Of a stretch of 64,000 bases of DNA, positions 52,276-60,903 are shown piece by piece. The stretch covers positions 124,001 through 188,000 of the forward strand of contig JBAZVI010000002.1 of the NCBI GenBank assembly GCA_041660925.1. The letters are read 5' to 3'. This DNA comes from Elusimicrobiota bacterium (lineage in GTDB: Bacteria > Elusimicrobiota > Elusimicrobia > UBA1565). The notes under the pieces were generated by a model, which made no database searches, was not told the DNA's origin, and was given only the letters and a program-made list of their open reading frames with translations. Position 1 is the stretch's first letter; every line of letters begins with the position of its first letter. The translations under genes and the position numbers were made by a program.

Positions 52276-52591
52276 TCCGGCGTAGCTCAATGGTGGAGCA
52301 TCCCGCTGTATGGAACATGCAGCCCCGCATGGAAACATGCGGGTGAAGAACCAGGTGAATTCAGGGAAGCCTAAATCCCCTCAGGGGGACACGGTAATCC
52401 TGAGCCAAGCCCCGCGCAAGCGGGGAAGGTGCAGAGACTAGAACGCGAGTTCGTACCCCGGAGGATCGGGGGAAGCGCCTGGCTCCGTCCGGAGCGAAAG
52501 CTCCGCGGAGATGAGATAGTCCAAGCCTTGGGGAAACCCGGGGGCACTTGTAACGGGAGGGTTGTAGGTTCGAGTCCTACCGCCGGAGCCA
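52276..52591 (+). tRNA. tRNA-Asn (GTT), interrupted by a group I intron
   Basis: Exon 1 is 52276-52309 and exon 2 is 52551-52588, with CCA encoded at 52589-52591. The spliced tRNA has a perfect acceptor (TCCGGCG/CGCCGGA), D-stem GCTC/GAGC, anticodon stem TCCCG/CGGGA with loop CTGTTAA (anticodon GTT), T-arm GTAGG-TTCGAGT-CCTAC and discriminator G. The whole strongly resembles bacterial tRNA-Asn. The intron splits the anticodon between its second and third bases (GT|T). Without removal of the intron the tRNA cannot fold. Confidence 0.9.
52310..52550 (+). ncRNA. Group I self-splicing intron in tRNA-Asn (IC3-like)
   Basis: 241 nt, no ORF. Exon 1 ends in U and the intron ends in G, as group I splicing requires. 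The guide GCAGC (52319-52323) pairs with exon GCTGT, leaving a U.G wobble at the 5' splice site. Core elements match cyanobacterial tRNA-Leu introns: P AATTCAGGGAAGCCTAAA (52358-52375), Q AATCCTGAGCCAAGC (52396-52410), R AGGTGCAGAGACTA (52427-52440), S GAGATAGTCC (52513-52522). The R GACTA and S TAGTC strands pair as P7. A P2-type hairpin CCCGCATG/CATGCGGG follows the guide. Confidence 0.9.
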
Positions 52592-52599
52592 TTTAGAGA

Positions 52600-52635
52600 A
52601 ACGCGCCTCGGGCTGAAACCCGAGGCGCGTTCTTT
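52600..52635 (+). terminator. Terminator after tRNA-Asn
   Basis: Perfect 13-bp stem AACGCGCCTCGGG (52600-52612) and complement (52619-52631), six-base loop, then CTTT. The sequence 52636-52754 beyond it shows no gene. Confidence 0.85.
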
Positions 52636-52754
52636 AAGCCCCCCCTACCCCTACGCCCCTTCGCCGGCACCCCGGCCCATAGTGCCGGGATCGCACGCAG
52701 TGAGGAAACTGATAGTGCGAACTCGCAGGAAGGGGAGGGTAGGAAACGGTCTTC

Positions 52755-53720
52755 CTACTTCTTGATAATGACTTCGTCTAGCTTCTTCCCGTCGGGCGTG
52801 AATGCCTCCACCCGCATGGCGTCCGGGGTAATCGACAACATGCAATAGTGGTTCTTCGAGGCGAAGAACTTGCTGTAGGGGTTCTTCTTGTCCTTGGGGT
52901 AGAGCGGCGCGCCCCCCCCGCCCGTCACCACATAGACGACGCCGTCCTTCTCGGAGCGCTCGTAGACGTGGTCGTGCCCGGTGAAGACGAGGGAGACCTT
53001 GTACTTCTCGAAGAGCGCGGGCAGGTCCTTGGTCTTCTCCGAGGCGCCGTGGTAGCCGGAACTGAAGACCGTGTCGTGCATGAAGACGACGGCGCGGTCG
53101 TTGAGGGAGCGGGAGGCGAGCTTCCCCTCGAGCCAGGCGTACTGGGTGGTGCCGGGGGCGAGAGGGGCCTCGGTGTCGATGCCGATGAAGCGGGTCCCCC
53201 AGCGCTCGAAGGAGTACCAGTGCTGGCCGGCGAGCGCGGGGAAGGCCTCGAAGAAGGGCGTCGCCCCCGAGTCCTTGCCGACGTCGTGGTTCCCGAAGAT
53301 GGGATAGAAGGCGGTTGCGGCGCGCAGGTCCTTCGTGATGGAGAGCGAGGACTTCCACTGGTCGGTCTTGTCGCCCTTGTCGACGAAGTCGCCGGTGTGC
53401 AGGACCACGGTCGGTTTCGCGGCGAGCAGCTGCTTGACGATGGTCTTATGGATCTCTTCGCCGGTCCGAGTGTCGCCGTAGACGGCGACGCAGCGCTCGC
53501 AGGCCGGCGCAGGTGCTGGCTTCGCCGGGACGGCCGCGGCGGCGGCGCGCTTGTCGTTCTCCGCTCGCGCCGTCCCTGCGGCGTTCGCGCCGCTTTTTGC
53601 GGCGCTGAGGTCCGCCGCAGGGACCGGGGAGGAGGTCTTCGCAGCGGCCTTGGACTTCTCCTTGGCGCCGAGGCCGGGAGTCGCGAGGAGGACGAGGGAG
53701 AGCAGGAGATGGATTCTCAT
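52755..53720 (-). CDS. Exported calcineurin-like metallophosphoesterase
   Basis: 321 aa with signal peptide (MRIHLLLSLVLLATPGLGA) and an Ala/Lys-rich linker to about residue 73. Metal-binding motifs in order: YGDTRTG, LHTGDFVDKGD, FGNHDVG, VVFMHDTVF, and FTGHDHVYER. The set resembles purple acid phosphatase-type or nucleotidase metallophosphoesterases acting outside the cytoplasm. Divergent from the phosphate-uptake genes next door, which suggests that it frees phosphate for import. Confidence 0.9.
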   Translation of the reverse strand: MRIHLLLSLVLLATPGLGAKEKSKAAAKTSSPVPAADLSAAKSGANAAGTARAENDKRAAAAAVPAKPAPAPACERCVAVYGDTRTGEEIHKTIVKQLLAAKPTVVLHTGDFVDKGDKTDQWKSSLSITKDLRAATAFYPIFGNHDVGKDSGATPFFEAFPALAGQHWYSFERWGTRFIGIDTEAPLAPGTTQYAWLEGKLASRSLNDRAVVFMHDTVFSSGYHGASEKTKDLPALFEKYKVSLVFTGHDHVYERSEKDGVVYVVTGGGGAPLYPKDKKNPYSKFFASKNHYCMLSITPDAMRVEAFTPDGKKLDEVIIKK

Positions 53721-53808
53721 GGGCAGAGGATATCAAAACCCGCGGGGCCGTTTCCCCTCCCTTCACGGAATTGGTAACATGGCTCCGCCGCATCACCCAG
53801 GAGGACGC

Positions 53809-54435
53809 ATGCTCTTCAAATTCATCCCCAGCGAAATGAAATTCTTCGACCTTTTCGACGAGCAGGGGAAGAACATCCTCGCCGCCGCCTCGCACTTCAA
53901 GGCGATGGCCGAGGCCGGCCGCTTCGACGACGCGGGCGTCCAGCGCATGCGCGACATCGAGCACGAGGGCGACTCGCTCACGCACGAGACCATCGACACC
54001 CTCAACCGCACCTTCATCACCCCCTTCGACCGCGAGGACATCCACGCGCTCACCTGCGAGCTCGACGACGTCACCGACTTCATCCACGCCGTCACGACCC
54101 GCATCCGCCTCTACAAGCTCGACGGCCGAGACGAGCACATCGTCCAGTTCGCCGACGTGGTGACGCAGTCCACCGCCGCGCTCGCGAAGGCCGTCGGCGG
54201 GCTGCGCGACGCCAAGCGTACGCGCCGCATCCTCGACTTCTGCATCGAGGTCAACCGCCTCGAGAACGTGGGCGACCAGCTGCGCGAGGCCTCGATCTCC
54301 AACCTCTTCGAGACCGAGAAGGACCCCATCGCGGTCATCAAGCGCAAGGAGATCTACGAGAGTCTCGAGGCCCTGCTCGACAAGTGCGAGGACGTGGTGA
54401 ACATCGTCGAAGGCATCCTGGTGAAGCAGGGATGA
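53809..54435 (+). CDS. PhoU-like DUF47 protein (Pit accessory)
   Basis: 208 aa from ATG at 53809 (CAGGAGGAC site). Helical PhoU-fold protein, typically next to Pit transporters and presumed to regulate them. The start LFKFIPSEMKFFDLFDEQGKN, the HEGDSLTHETIDTLNRTFITPFDREDIH segment (about residues 45-72) and the DDVTDFIH part are typical, with acidic metal-binding clusters. ATGA overlap with the Pit gene. Confidence 0.93.
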   Translation: MLFKFIPSEMKFFDLFDEQGKNILAAASHFKAMAEAGRFDDAGVQRMRDIEHEGDSLTHETIDTLNRTFITPFDREDIHALTCELDDVTDFIHAVTTRIRLYKLDGRDEHIVQFADVVTQSTAALAKAVGGLRDAKRTRRILDFCIEVNRLENVGDQLREASISNLFETEKDPIAVIKRKEIYESLEALLDKCEDVVNIVEGILVKQG

Positions 54436-55418
54436 CGCTCGGCATCGTCCTCCTCATCCTGCTGGCGCTGGTCTTCGACTTCCTCAACGGCTTCCACGAC
54501 GCCGCGAACTCCATCGCCACGGTCGTCTCCACGCGGGTGCTCACCCCGCGCGCGGCGGTGATCTGGGCGGCCTTCTTCAACTTCATCGCCTTCCTCTTCT
54601 TCGGCCTGCACGTGGCCGGGACCATCGGGAAGGGCATCGTGGACATCGCGATCGTCGATTCCCACGTCATCTTCGCGACGCTGCTGGGCGCCTGCTCCTG
54701 GAACCTCATCACCTGGTACTTCGGGCTGCCGACGAGCTCCTCGCACGCTCTCATGGGCGGCCTCGTGGGGGCGGCGATGCTCAAGGCGGGGAAAGGCGCG
54801 CTGGTCTACAAGGGCATCTTCAAGACCCTGACCTTCATGATCGTCTCCCCCATCCTGGGGCTCATCCTCGGGCTCATCATCGGCGTCATCGTCTACCGCC
54901 TCTTCCAACGCAGCGCCCCCGGTCAGGTGGACGGGTTCTTCCGCAAGGGACAGCTCTTCTCGGCCGCGGCGTACAGCCTGGGCCACGGGGGCAACGACGC
55001 GCAGAAGACCATGGGCATCATCGCCGGCCTTCTCTTCAGCGCGGGACTGCTCGGAGACCACTTCTACGTCCCGCTCTGGGTGGTCCTGACCTGCCACGGA
55101 GCCATCGCGTTCGGGACGCTCTTCGGCGGCTGGCGCATCGTGAAGACGATGGGCTCGAAGGTGACCAAGCTCCGCCCCGTCGACGGCTTCTGCGCGGAGA
55201 CCGGAGCGGCGGTCACCCTCTTCCTCGCTTCGGGCCTGGGCATCCCCGTCAGCACGACCCACACCATCACCGGCGCCATCATGGGCGTCGGCTCGCTGCG
55301 CCGCTTCACGGCGGTGCGCTGGGGCGTCGCCGGGCAGATCGTCTGGGCCTGGGTCCTCACCATCCCCTGCTCGGCCGCCATCTCGGCGGCGGGCTACCTC
55401 CTCTACGGTCTCTTCTAG
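54432..55418 (+). CDS. pit: Low-affinity inorganic phosphate transporter (Pit family)
   Basis: 328 aa. About ten helices with the two family repeats: FDFLNGFHDAANSIATVVSTR at the start and SLGHGGNDAQKTMGIIAGLL in the middle (GANDx-like signatures), plus PTSSSHALMGGLVGAA and PVSTTHTITGAIMGVG. H+ or Na+ phosphate symport. Follows its DUF47 partner and ends at a strong bidirectional terminator. Confidence 0.94.
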   Translation: MTLGIVLLILLALVFDFLNGFHDAANSIATVVSTRVLTPRAAVIWAAFFNFIAFLFFGLHVAGTIGKGIVDIAIVDSHVIFATLLGACSWNLITWYFGLPTSSSHALMGGLVGAAMLKAGKGALVYKGIFKTLTFMIVSPILGLILGLIIGVIVYRLFQRSAPGQVDGFFRKGQLFSAAAYSLGHGGNDAQKTMGIIAGLLFSAGLLGDHFYVPLWVVLTCHGAIAFGTLFGGWRIVKTMGSKVTKLRPVDGFCAETGAAVTLFLASGLGIPVSTTHTITGAIMGVGSLRRFTAVRWGVAGQIVWAWVLTIPCSAAISAAGYLLYGLF

Positions 55419-55430
55419 CCTCTGAAGGAC

Positions 55431-55476
55431 GCAAAGGCGAAGGCCCCCGGCTCACGCCGGGGGCCTTCGCCTTTGC
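55431..55476. terminator. Bidirectional terminator between pit and lipoprotein genes
   Basis: Perfect 21-bp stem (55431-55451 and 55456-55476; inner part GGCCCCCGGC) with a TCAC loop. It separates converging genes and has short T-containing flanks on both sides. Confidence 0.8.
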
Positions 55477-55487
55477 GGTCGTCGGGC

Positions 55488-56150
55488 TCAGGTCTTCTTC
55501 GGCTGGGTCAGGGCGTAGCCGGGGCCGGGATAGGCCAGGACCGGCTTGTTCTTCAGGCACTGCTGGACCATGAGTCCGGCCATCATCTGGCTCTCCATGA
55601 TCATGTGCGTCTTGAACATCTTGCCGACCGCGTCGCCGATGAGCTCCCCGGCGGCCGCGCTGATGGCGTCGCCGATGCTGAGACTGATCTTCTTCTGGGT
55701 GAAGACGGAATCCGCCTCCCAGAGCTTCTCTCCCGCGGCGTCGTGGAGCGCCACGGTGCAGTCCACCGTCGGGCTGATGTAGAAGCCGAGGTTGATCTTG
55801 CTGAAGCGGTTGATGGTCGTGACCGCGAGGCCGTCGGTCTCGAGCTTCGCCGAGAGGTCGTTCATCTTGTAGGCCTTGAGCTGGCCGCCGTCGGTGATGC
55901 CCATCTTCCGCAGGGTCTCCTCCTGGACCGGACTGAGGATCGGGAAGTAGCCCAGGCCGATGAGCGCCGAGGAGACCGCCCCCAGGACCGCGCGCGGCGC
56001 CATGAGGTCGGTGGACTGGTTGTCCGGCGGGAGGACCGCGACGAAGTCCGGGCCCTGGAAGTCCGGCTTCACGTACTTGATCTTCGCGCCGGCGCAGCCC
56101 GAGAGCAGCGCGGCGGCGAGCAGGAGGCGCGGGAGCTTGTCGGCGTTCAC
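55488..56150 (-). CDS. DUF799/GNA1162-like lipoprotein, copy B
   Basis: 220 aa from GTG at 56150 (GTGA overlap with the CsgG-like gene). Lipobox LLSGC at about residues 15-19. Core VAVLPPDNQSTDLMAP resembles DUF799 lipoproteins, whose fold is TolB/CsgG-like. About 40 percent identical by eye to the copy at 56859-57578: shared KMGITDGGQL, the LPP.N.STDL.AP motif and the TGLM/AGLM end region. Anchored in the membrane. Role unknown, possibly cell-envelope assembly. Confidence 0.8.
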   Translation of the reverse strand: MNADKLPRLLLAAALLSGCAGAKIKYVKPDFQGPDFVAVLPPDNQSTDLMAPRAVLGAVSSALIGLGYFPILSPVQEETLRKMGITDGGQLKAYKMNDLSAKLETDGLAVTTINRFSKINLGFYISPTVDCTVALHDAAGEKLWEADSVFTQKKISLSIGDAISAAAGELIGDAVGKMFKTHMIMESQMMAGLMVQQCLKNKPVLAYPGPGYALTQPKKT

Positions 56151-56743
56151 GGGGCCTCCTTGACGATGCGGGAGAGGAGCTGGTTTACGACCACGCCCTT
56201 GCTGAAGAGCCCGGGCTGGCCGCTCGCGTTGAGGCCGAGGAGGACCTTTCCGGTCGAGACGTCGACTAAGCGCAGGGCGAGGACCTGCATGGGCTTCTGC
56301 CCCTCGACGTACTGCCCCTGCGCGCACATGAGGACGGCGTCCGCGCCGAGCGTCTTTCCGGCCTGCACGGCCTGGGGGACGGTGTAGCCCCAGCGGACGG
56401 CGTCGGGGTCCTTGACCGCGGACCAGGCGCTCTCGACGTGCTTGTAGACCGTGCCGGCGGTCTTCAGCGCCTCGAGGCTCTTGTCCTGGCCGATGAGGGT
56501 GTAGCGCCTTCCGAGGACGGAGCGGGCTTTCTCGTCGAACATGATCGCCGGGATGAAGGAGTTCCCGAAGCCCGTGTAGAGCGGGTCGAAGGCCGACTGC
56601 GTCTGCGCGTCGAAGAACGGCATGATGGCGACCGTCTTCACCTTCGCCGCGGCCTCACGGTCGCGGATGACGAGCACCGGCTTGTACGCGCACGCGCTCG
56701 CGAGCGCGAGGGCGGCGAGGGCTGTCACGAACGGCCGTTTCAT
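56147..56743 (-). CDS. CsgG-like lipoprotein, copy B
   Basis: 198 aa with lipobox ALASAC near residue 18. VKTVAIMPFFDAQTQSAFDP is the typical start of CsgG/TolB-N-like domains, GKTLGADAVLMCAQGQY and LRLVDVSTGKVLLG follow. Pairs with the DUF799-like gene downstream, as CsgG-like and GNA1162-like genes do in other bacteria. A paralogue is at 57575-58216. Confidence 0.8.
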   Translation of the reverse strand: MKRPFVTALAALALASACAYKPVLVIRDREAAAKVKTVAIMPFFDAQTQSAFDPLYTGFGNSFIPAIMFDEKARSVLGRRYTLIGQDKSLEALKTAGTVYKHVESAWSAVKDPDAVRWGYTVPQAVQAGKTLGADAVLMCAQGQYVEGQKPMQVLALRLVDVSTGKVLLGLNASGQPGLFSKGVVVNQLLSRIVKEAP

Positions 56744-56813
56744 AGGCGCTCCCTGGGATGCGGCGTCTTCGGACGACTTGACAATAGCATTTACATGTGG
56801 GGGCGGGCGCGAA

Positions 56814-56843
56814 AAAGGCCCCCGGCGCGAGCCGGGGGCCTTT
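56814..56843 (-). terminator. Terminator between the two lipoprotein pairs
   Basis: Perfect 13-bp stem AAAGGCCCCCGGC (56814-56826) and complement (56831-56843), followed on the minus strand by a TTTTTC tract. Ends the transcript of the upstream pair, so the two pairs are separate units. Confidence 0.85.
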
Positions 56844-56858
56844 CGCGTACGGAGCGGA

Positions 56859-57578
56859 TTACTTGCTGCGCTTCTTGAAGAGCGCTCCGCCGAGCTTCGA
56901 ATTGCCGCCCTGGTCGGGCTGCGAGACGTCCGCGGCGCCCTTCTCGTTGACGGGCCACTGCGGCAGCTTGGGGATCATCAGTCCGGTCATCTTCTGCGCT
57001 TCCTGCAGGAGGTGGATCTTCAGCATCTTCTCGAGCTGCTTGCCCACGAGCTGCTGCGCCATGGCCTTCGCCCCTTCCTGGAGGATGGCGCCGGGGGTCA
57101 CGTTCACCGCGCGGTTGAAGCCGGTCCCCTCGATCTGCCAGAGCTTGTTGCCCAGCTTGTCGACCAGCGTGAACTCGGCCTCGACGGAGCGGTTGATGTA
57201 CACGCCCACGTTGATCTCGTTGAAGTTCTTGATCACGCTGTAGAGCAGGCCGTCGACGCCGAGCTTCTCGGCGAGGTCCGGAGCCTTGTACGCTCCGAGC
57301 TGGCCGCCGTCGGTGATCCCCATCTTCTTGAGCTGCTCCTCCTGAGAGGGGCTCGTGAAGGGGATGACGCCGAGTGCGAGCATCATCTCGCAGGCCACGC
57401 GCCGCGTCGTGTCGGGCGCGGCGAGGTCGGTCGAGTTGTTGGCCGGCGGCAGCACCATGACGAAGTTCGGGATGTCGGCCTTGTCCTTGAGGTAGGACAC
57501 CTTCTGCGCTCCGCCGATGCAGCCGGAGAGCAGCGAGACGGCGAGGACGGCGAGGATGCCTTTGCGGAACATGTTCAC
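56859..57578 (-). CDS. DUF799/GNA1162-like lipoprotein, copy A
   Basis: 239 aa from GTG at 57578 (GTGA overlap), the same start arrangement as copy B; an ATG at 57572 is an alternative. Lipobox LLSGC, then FVMVLPPANNSTDLAAPD and KKMGITDGGQLGAYKAPDLAEKL. The C-terminus carries a longer amphipathic and Asn/Gly-rich tail (WPVNEKGAADVSQPDQGG). Paralogue of 55488-56150. Confidence 0.8.
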   Translation of the reverse strand: MNMFRKGILAVLAVSLLSGCIGGAQKVSYLKDKADIPNFVMVLPPANNSTDLAAPDTTRRVACEMMLALGVIPFTSPSQEEQLKKMGITDGGQLGAYKAPDLAEKLGVDGLLYSVIKNFNEINVGVYINRSVEAEFTLVDKLGNKLWQIEGTGFNRAVNVTPGAILQEGAKAMAQQLVGKQLEKMLKIHLLQEAQKMTGLMIPKLPQWPVNEKGAADVSQPDQGGNSKLGGALFKKRSK

Positions 57579-58216
57579 GGGACCTCCGCGATGAGCTTCG
57601 CCGCCAGCTCGCGCATCTGCTTCTTCTGAGACTCGAAGGGGCTGAAGATGGAGACGTTCATCGGCTCCGACTTCGCGCCGCCCCAGATCACCTCGCCGGT
57701 CTCCGGGTCGACCAGCCGCATCGCCATGACGAAGCGCATGTTGGCCGGCGCGTCGCCGGTCATGCCGAAGGCGCCGATGAGCACCGGGACTCCGAGCTCC
57801 TTGCCGGTCGCCATCGCGGCCTGCATGGTCATGCCGGCGCGCAGCTTGTCGGGGCTCGTGATGGCCTTCCAGATGGAGACGTCTTCGTTGGCCGCGAGCT
57901 GGATGCCGTCGAAGCCCTTCTTGTTGAGGACGGCCATGACCTCGTCGAGAGGGACGAACTCGAAGCGGGAGTTGCCCTTCATCCCCTCGTAGCTGAGGAG
58001 GGTGGGCATCATGTCGGAGTACTTCCCCTTGTAGTTCGGGTCGTCGGTGCCGACGGCGTTGGCCTGGAAGAACGGGAGGATGGCCACCTTCTTGACGGCC
58101 TTGAGCTTGTCGGAGTTGAAGGCCTTGCTCTTGTTCAATTTGACCGGCGGGACCGTCTGGCAGGCGCAGAGCACGGCCGCCAGGGCCGCGACGGCGAGAG
58201 GATACAGCCTCTTCAT
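57575..58216 (-). CDS. CsgG-like lipoprotein, copy A
   Basis: 213 aa with lipobox VLCAC (about residues 15-19). VKKVAILPFFQANAVGTDDP begins the CsgG-like domain, with GKELGVPVLIGAFGM and MRLVDPETGEVIWGG later. First gene of the duplicated two-gene module. The intergenic gap 58217-58283 carries a C-run and no clear promoter that I can name. Confidence 0.8.
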   Translation of the reverse strand: MKRLYPLAVAALAAVLCACQTVPPVKLNKSKAFNSDKLKAVKKVAILPFFQANAVGTDDPNYKGKYSDMMPTLLSYEGMKGNSRFEFVPLDEVMAVLNKKGFDGIQLAANEDVSIWKAITSPDKLRAGMTMQAAMATGKELGVPVLIGAFGMTGDAPANMRFVMAMRLVDPETGEVIWGGAKSEPMNVSIFSPFESQKKQMRELAAKLIAEVP

Positions 58217-58283
58217 GTGCGCTCCTGAGAGTGCGGGATGGATGAGGACGGCGATAAGACGCTATCAAACAACCCCCCCCCGG

Positions 58284-59186
58284 TCAAGGGAGCAGGCCGC
58301 GCAGGCGGTCGAAGGCGAGGAGGAGGGGCACGGAGGCGAGGGTGCTCGCGAGGATGGCCTCGGCGACGAGGGACTCGTCGAGGCCGAGCTTCTGCGCGAG
58401 GACCAGGTTCGTCACCGCGAGCGGCATGAGGGACTCGAGCAGGGAGACCTCCCCGGAGAGGCCCGCGAGGCCCGTGGCCCGCGCGCAGAGCACGAGCAAT
58501 GCGGGGAAGGCGAGCAGCTTGGCCGCGCAGAGCGCGAGGACGGGGCCGGGGCGTCGGCCGATGGGCTTGCCGTGGAGGAAGAGGCCGAGCGCGAAGAGAG
58601 CGAGCGGCGCCGTGGCGCTCCCGATCAGACGCAGCGCCCCGGCGAGGACGGCGGGCGGGCGCAGGCCGGCGAAGGCGAGGACGGCCCCGAGCAGCGCGCT
58701 CCAGAGGATGGTGTTGCCCTTGAGGACCTCGAGCGACTGCTTCCCCCCGCGGCCGACGACGAGCGCGAGGGCGGCGAAACCGGCCGTGAAGACGGCCAGG
58801 TACTGCACTGCGGTGACCAGCGAGGCCACCGCGAGGGCGTCCTCTCCGAAGCGCAGCGCGGTCAGCGGGAAGCCGAGGTAGACGGTGTTGCCGAACGCCG
58901 CGCAGAGCACGAGCTCTCCGGCGTGCGGTCCGAGCCGGCCCGCTTTCCAGAGAGCGAGGAGGAGGCCGACGAGGAGGAGCACGGCCAGGGCGTTGACCTC
59001 GAGCAGGCGCAGGTCGACGGCGCCCAGCCCGGCGCCGGTGAGCTTGTCGAGGATGAGCGCGGGCATCGAGACATAGTAGAGGTAGTCGTTGAAGGGCTTG
59101 TCGGCCTCGGGGCCCACGATGCCGCGGCGGCGGCAGTCCCAGCCGAGAAGGACGACGGCGGCGGCGATCGCGACGATCGACAGCAT
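58284..59186 (-). CDS. AEC family (auxin efflux carrier-like) transporter
   Basis: 300 aa, about ten helices. Starts LSIVAIAAAVVLLGWDCRRRG, then FNDYLYYVSMPALILDKL (typical N..(L/V)YY.(F/S)PAL of the family), FGNTVYLGFPLTAL and LFALGLFLHG at the middle of the second repeat. Bacterial members export or import carboxylates. It immediately follows the AAE-type transporter, so they may be co-regulated. Confidence 0.88.
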   Translation of the reverse strand: MLSIVAIAAAVVLLGWDCRRRGIVGPEADKPFNDYLYYVSMPALILDKLTGAGLGAVDLRLLEVNALAVLLLVGLLLALWKAGRLGPHAGELVLCAAFGNTVYLGFPLTALRFGEDALAVASLVTAVQYLAVFTAGFAALALVVGRGGKQSLEVLKGNTILWSALLGAVLAFAGLRPPAVLAGALRLIGSATAPLALFALGLFLHGKPIGRRPGPVLALCAAKLLAFPALLVLCARATGLAGLSGEVSLLESLMPLAVTNLVLAQKLGLDESLVAEAILASTLASVPLLLAFDRLRGLLP

Positions 59187-60899
59187 CTAGAGGGAGAGGA
59201 ACACCAGGACCTGCGCCGAGACGACGCGCAGGAGCATGACGAGGGGATAGACGGTCGCGTAGGCCGTGGAGGTCGCGCTCGAGGGCGTCAGCGAGTTCGC
59301 GAAAGAGAGCGCGGGCGGGTCGGTCATGCTGCCGGCGAGGAGGCCGCAGAGGGAGAGGTAGTTGAGCTTCATGCGCAGGCGGGCGAAGAGCGCGACCGCC
59401 ATGAGCGGCAGGAAGGTGACGGCGGCGCCGCAGAGCAGCCAGCGCAGGCCGTCGCCGTGCGTGAGGGTCTCGACGAAGCGGTCCCCCGCGCGAAGGCCGA
59501 CGCAGGAGAGGAAGAGGATGATGCCGAGCTCGCGGAGCATGAAGTTGGCGCTGATGGGCATGTACCAGGAGAGCGGCCCGATGCGGCGCACGCGGCTGAG
59601 CAGGATGGCCATGACGAGGGGTCCCCCCGCCAGGCCGAGCTTGACCGGCGCGGGCACTCCGGGCAGGTGGATGGGCACCTGGCCGAGCAGGACTCCGAGC
59701 GCGATGCCGACGAAGACCGGGATGAGCTGGGGGTGGTTGAGCTGGGTCGGGGAGTTTCCGAGCAGGGCCGCGACCTTCTTCAGGCCTTCCGCCTCGCCCA
59801 CCGCGAGGACGGTGTCTCCGAAGTGGAGGTCGAAGTCGGGCCCGGCGAGGATCTCGATGTCGGCGCGCGAGGCGCGGGTGACGGTGACCCCGTAGCGCTC
59901 CTCGAGGGCGAGCTCGGCGAGGGTCTTCCCCAGGACCTCCTTCTGCGTCACCACCACGCGCTGCGCGGTGACGGCGCTGGGCACGCTCATGAGGTCGACC
60001 TCGCTCGGCTTCCCGACGACGAGGGCGAGCTCCTCGAGCTTCTCGCGGGGGCCGACCGCGAGAAGGACGTCGCCCACGTGGAGGACGGCGTCGGGCTGGG
60101 GGACGCGGACCTCCCCGGCATGCTGGAGGCGGGAGACGCGCACGCCGAGGGCTTCCAGCATGGGGACGCGCTCGAGCGGGAGTCCCTCGAGGTTGCGGTT
60201 CTCGACCCGGATGCTGAGGTTCGCGAAGGCGGGCTTCGCCTTCTCCCCCTCCTTCGCCTCCTGGGCGGGGTCGACGCGGAAGAACAGACGCATGAGGATC
60301 ATGACGAGGATGGTGCCGAGGATGCCGAAGGGGTAGGCCACGGCGTAGCCGATGCCTGGACGCTTGGCGATCTCCTCCGAGACCCCGGCCGCGGTCGTGC
60401 TCCCCTCGGCCAGTCCCGCGGGGTCATGGTGGGCCCCCGCGGGGCCGGCCGCGTCCTTGAGCGCCTGCTGGGCGGCGGCGAGGCTCGGCGTGTTCGTGAC
60501 GGCGCCGGAGTAGATGCCCACCGCGGCCGGCATGTCGAGCCCGCAGAGCCGGACGGCCAGAAGCGTCGCGCCGACGCCGAGAAGGACCACGGAGGCGGCG
60601 AGCAGGTTCAGGCGCAGGCCGTTCTTGCGCAGGGACGCCAGGAACCCCGGGCCCACCTGCATGCCGATGGTGTAGACGAAGAGGATGAGACCGAACTCCC
60701 GCAGGAACTCGAGCGTCTCCTGGGGCAGGGTGATGCCGAAGTGCCCGAAGAGGATCCCCGAGAACAGGACGCCGGCGATGCCGAGGTTCACCTTGAAGAG
60801 GCGGACGTTGCCCAGCGCGAGGCCGAGCGCGGCGACGAGACTGACGAGGATGACGGCCTGGGCGATGGAGTGGGCGGTGAGCAGGGCGATGGGGTTCAT
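59187..60899 (-). CDS. AAE/YidE-type transporter with two RCK_C domains
   Basis: 570 aa. Two membrane halves (about residues 1-220 and 400-570), each with the Asp-Ala exchanger signature (GLILFVYTIGMQVGPGF, then GIILFLSCVGLRAG). A central cytosolic part holds two TrkA-C/RCK_C domains: NLEGLPLERVPMLEALGVRV..HVGDVLLAVG and LGKTLAELALEERYGVTV..HFGDTVLAVG. The family exchanges aspartate and alanine or related acids. Substrate unknown here. Starts four bases after hypE. Confidence 0.92.
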   Translation of the reverse strand: MNPIALLTAHSIAQAVILVSLVAALGLALGNVRLFKVNLGIAGVLFSGILFGHFGITLPQETLEFLREFGLILFVYTIGMQVGPGFLASLRKNGLRLNLLAASVVLLGVGATLLAVRLCGLDMPAAVGIYSGAVTNTPSLAAAQQALKDAAGPAGAHHDPAGLAEGSTTAAGVSEEIAKRPGIGYAVAYPFGILGTILVMILMRLFFRVDPAQEAKEGEKAKPAFANLSIRVENRNLEGLPLERVPMLEALGVRVSRLQHAGEVRVPQPDAVLHVGDVLLAVGPREKLEELALVVGKPSEVDLMSVPSAVTAQRVVVTQKEVLGKTLAELALEERYGVTVTRASRADIEILAGPDFDLHFGDTVLAVGEAEGLKKVAALLGNSPTQLNHPQLIPVFVGIALGVLLGQVPIHLPGVPAPVKLGLAGGPLVMAILLSRVRRIGPLSWYMPISANFMLRELGIILFLSCVGLRAGDRFVETLTHGDGLRWLLCGAAVTFLPLMAVALFARLRMKLNYLSLCGLLAGSMTDPPALSFANSLTPSSATSTAYATVYPLVMLLRVVSAQVLVFLSL

Positions 60900-60903
60900 A
60901 GGG

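Noticed and set aside
52310..52550. Homing endonuclease in the group I intron
   Set aside because: At 241 nt, with the core filling nearly all of it, there is no room and no coherent frame.
52276..52591. Reading the split tRNA as Tyr(GTA) or Thr(TGT)
   Set aside because: Tyr would need a long variable arm, and the Thr junction would leave an intron not ending in G. Only the Asn junction gives exon U, terminal G and a guide with a U.G wobble.
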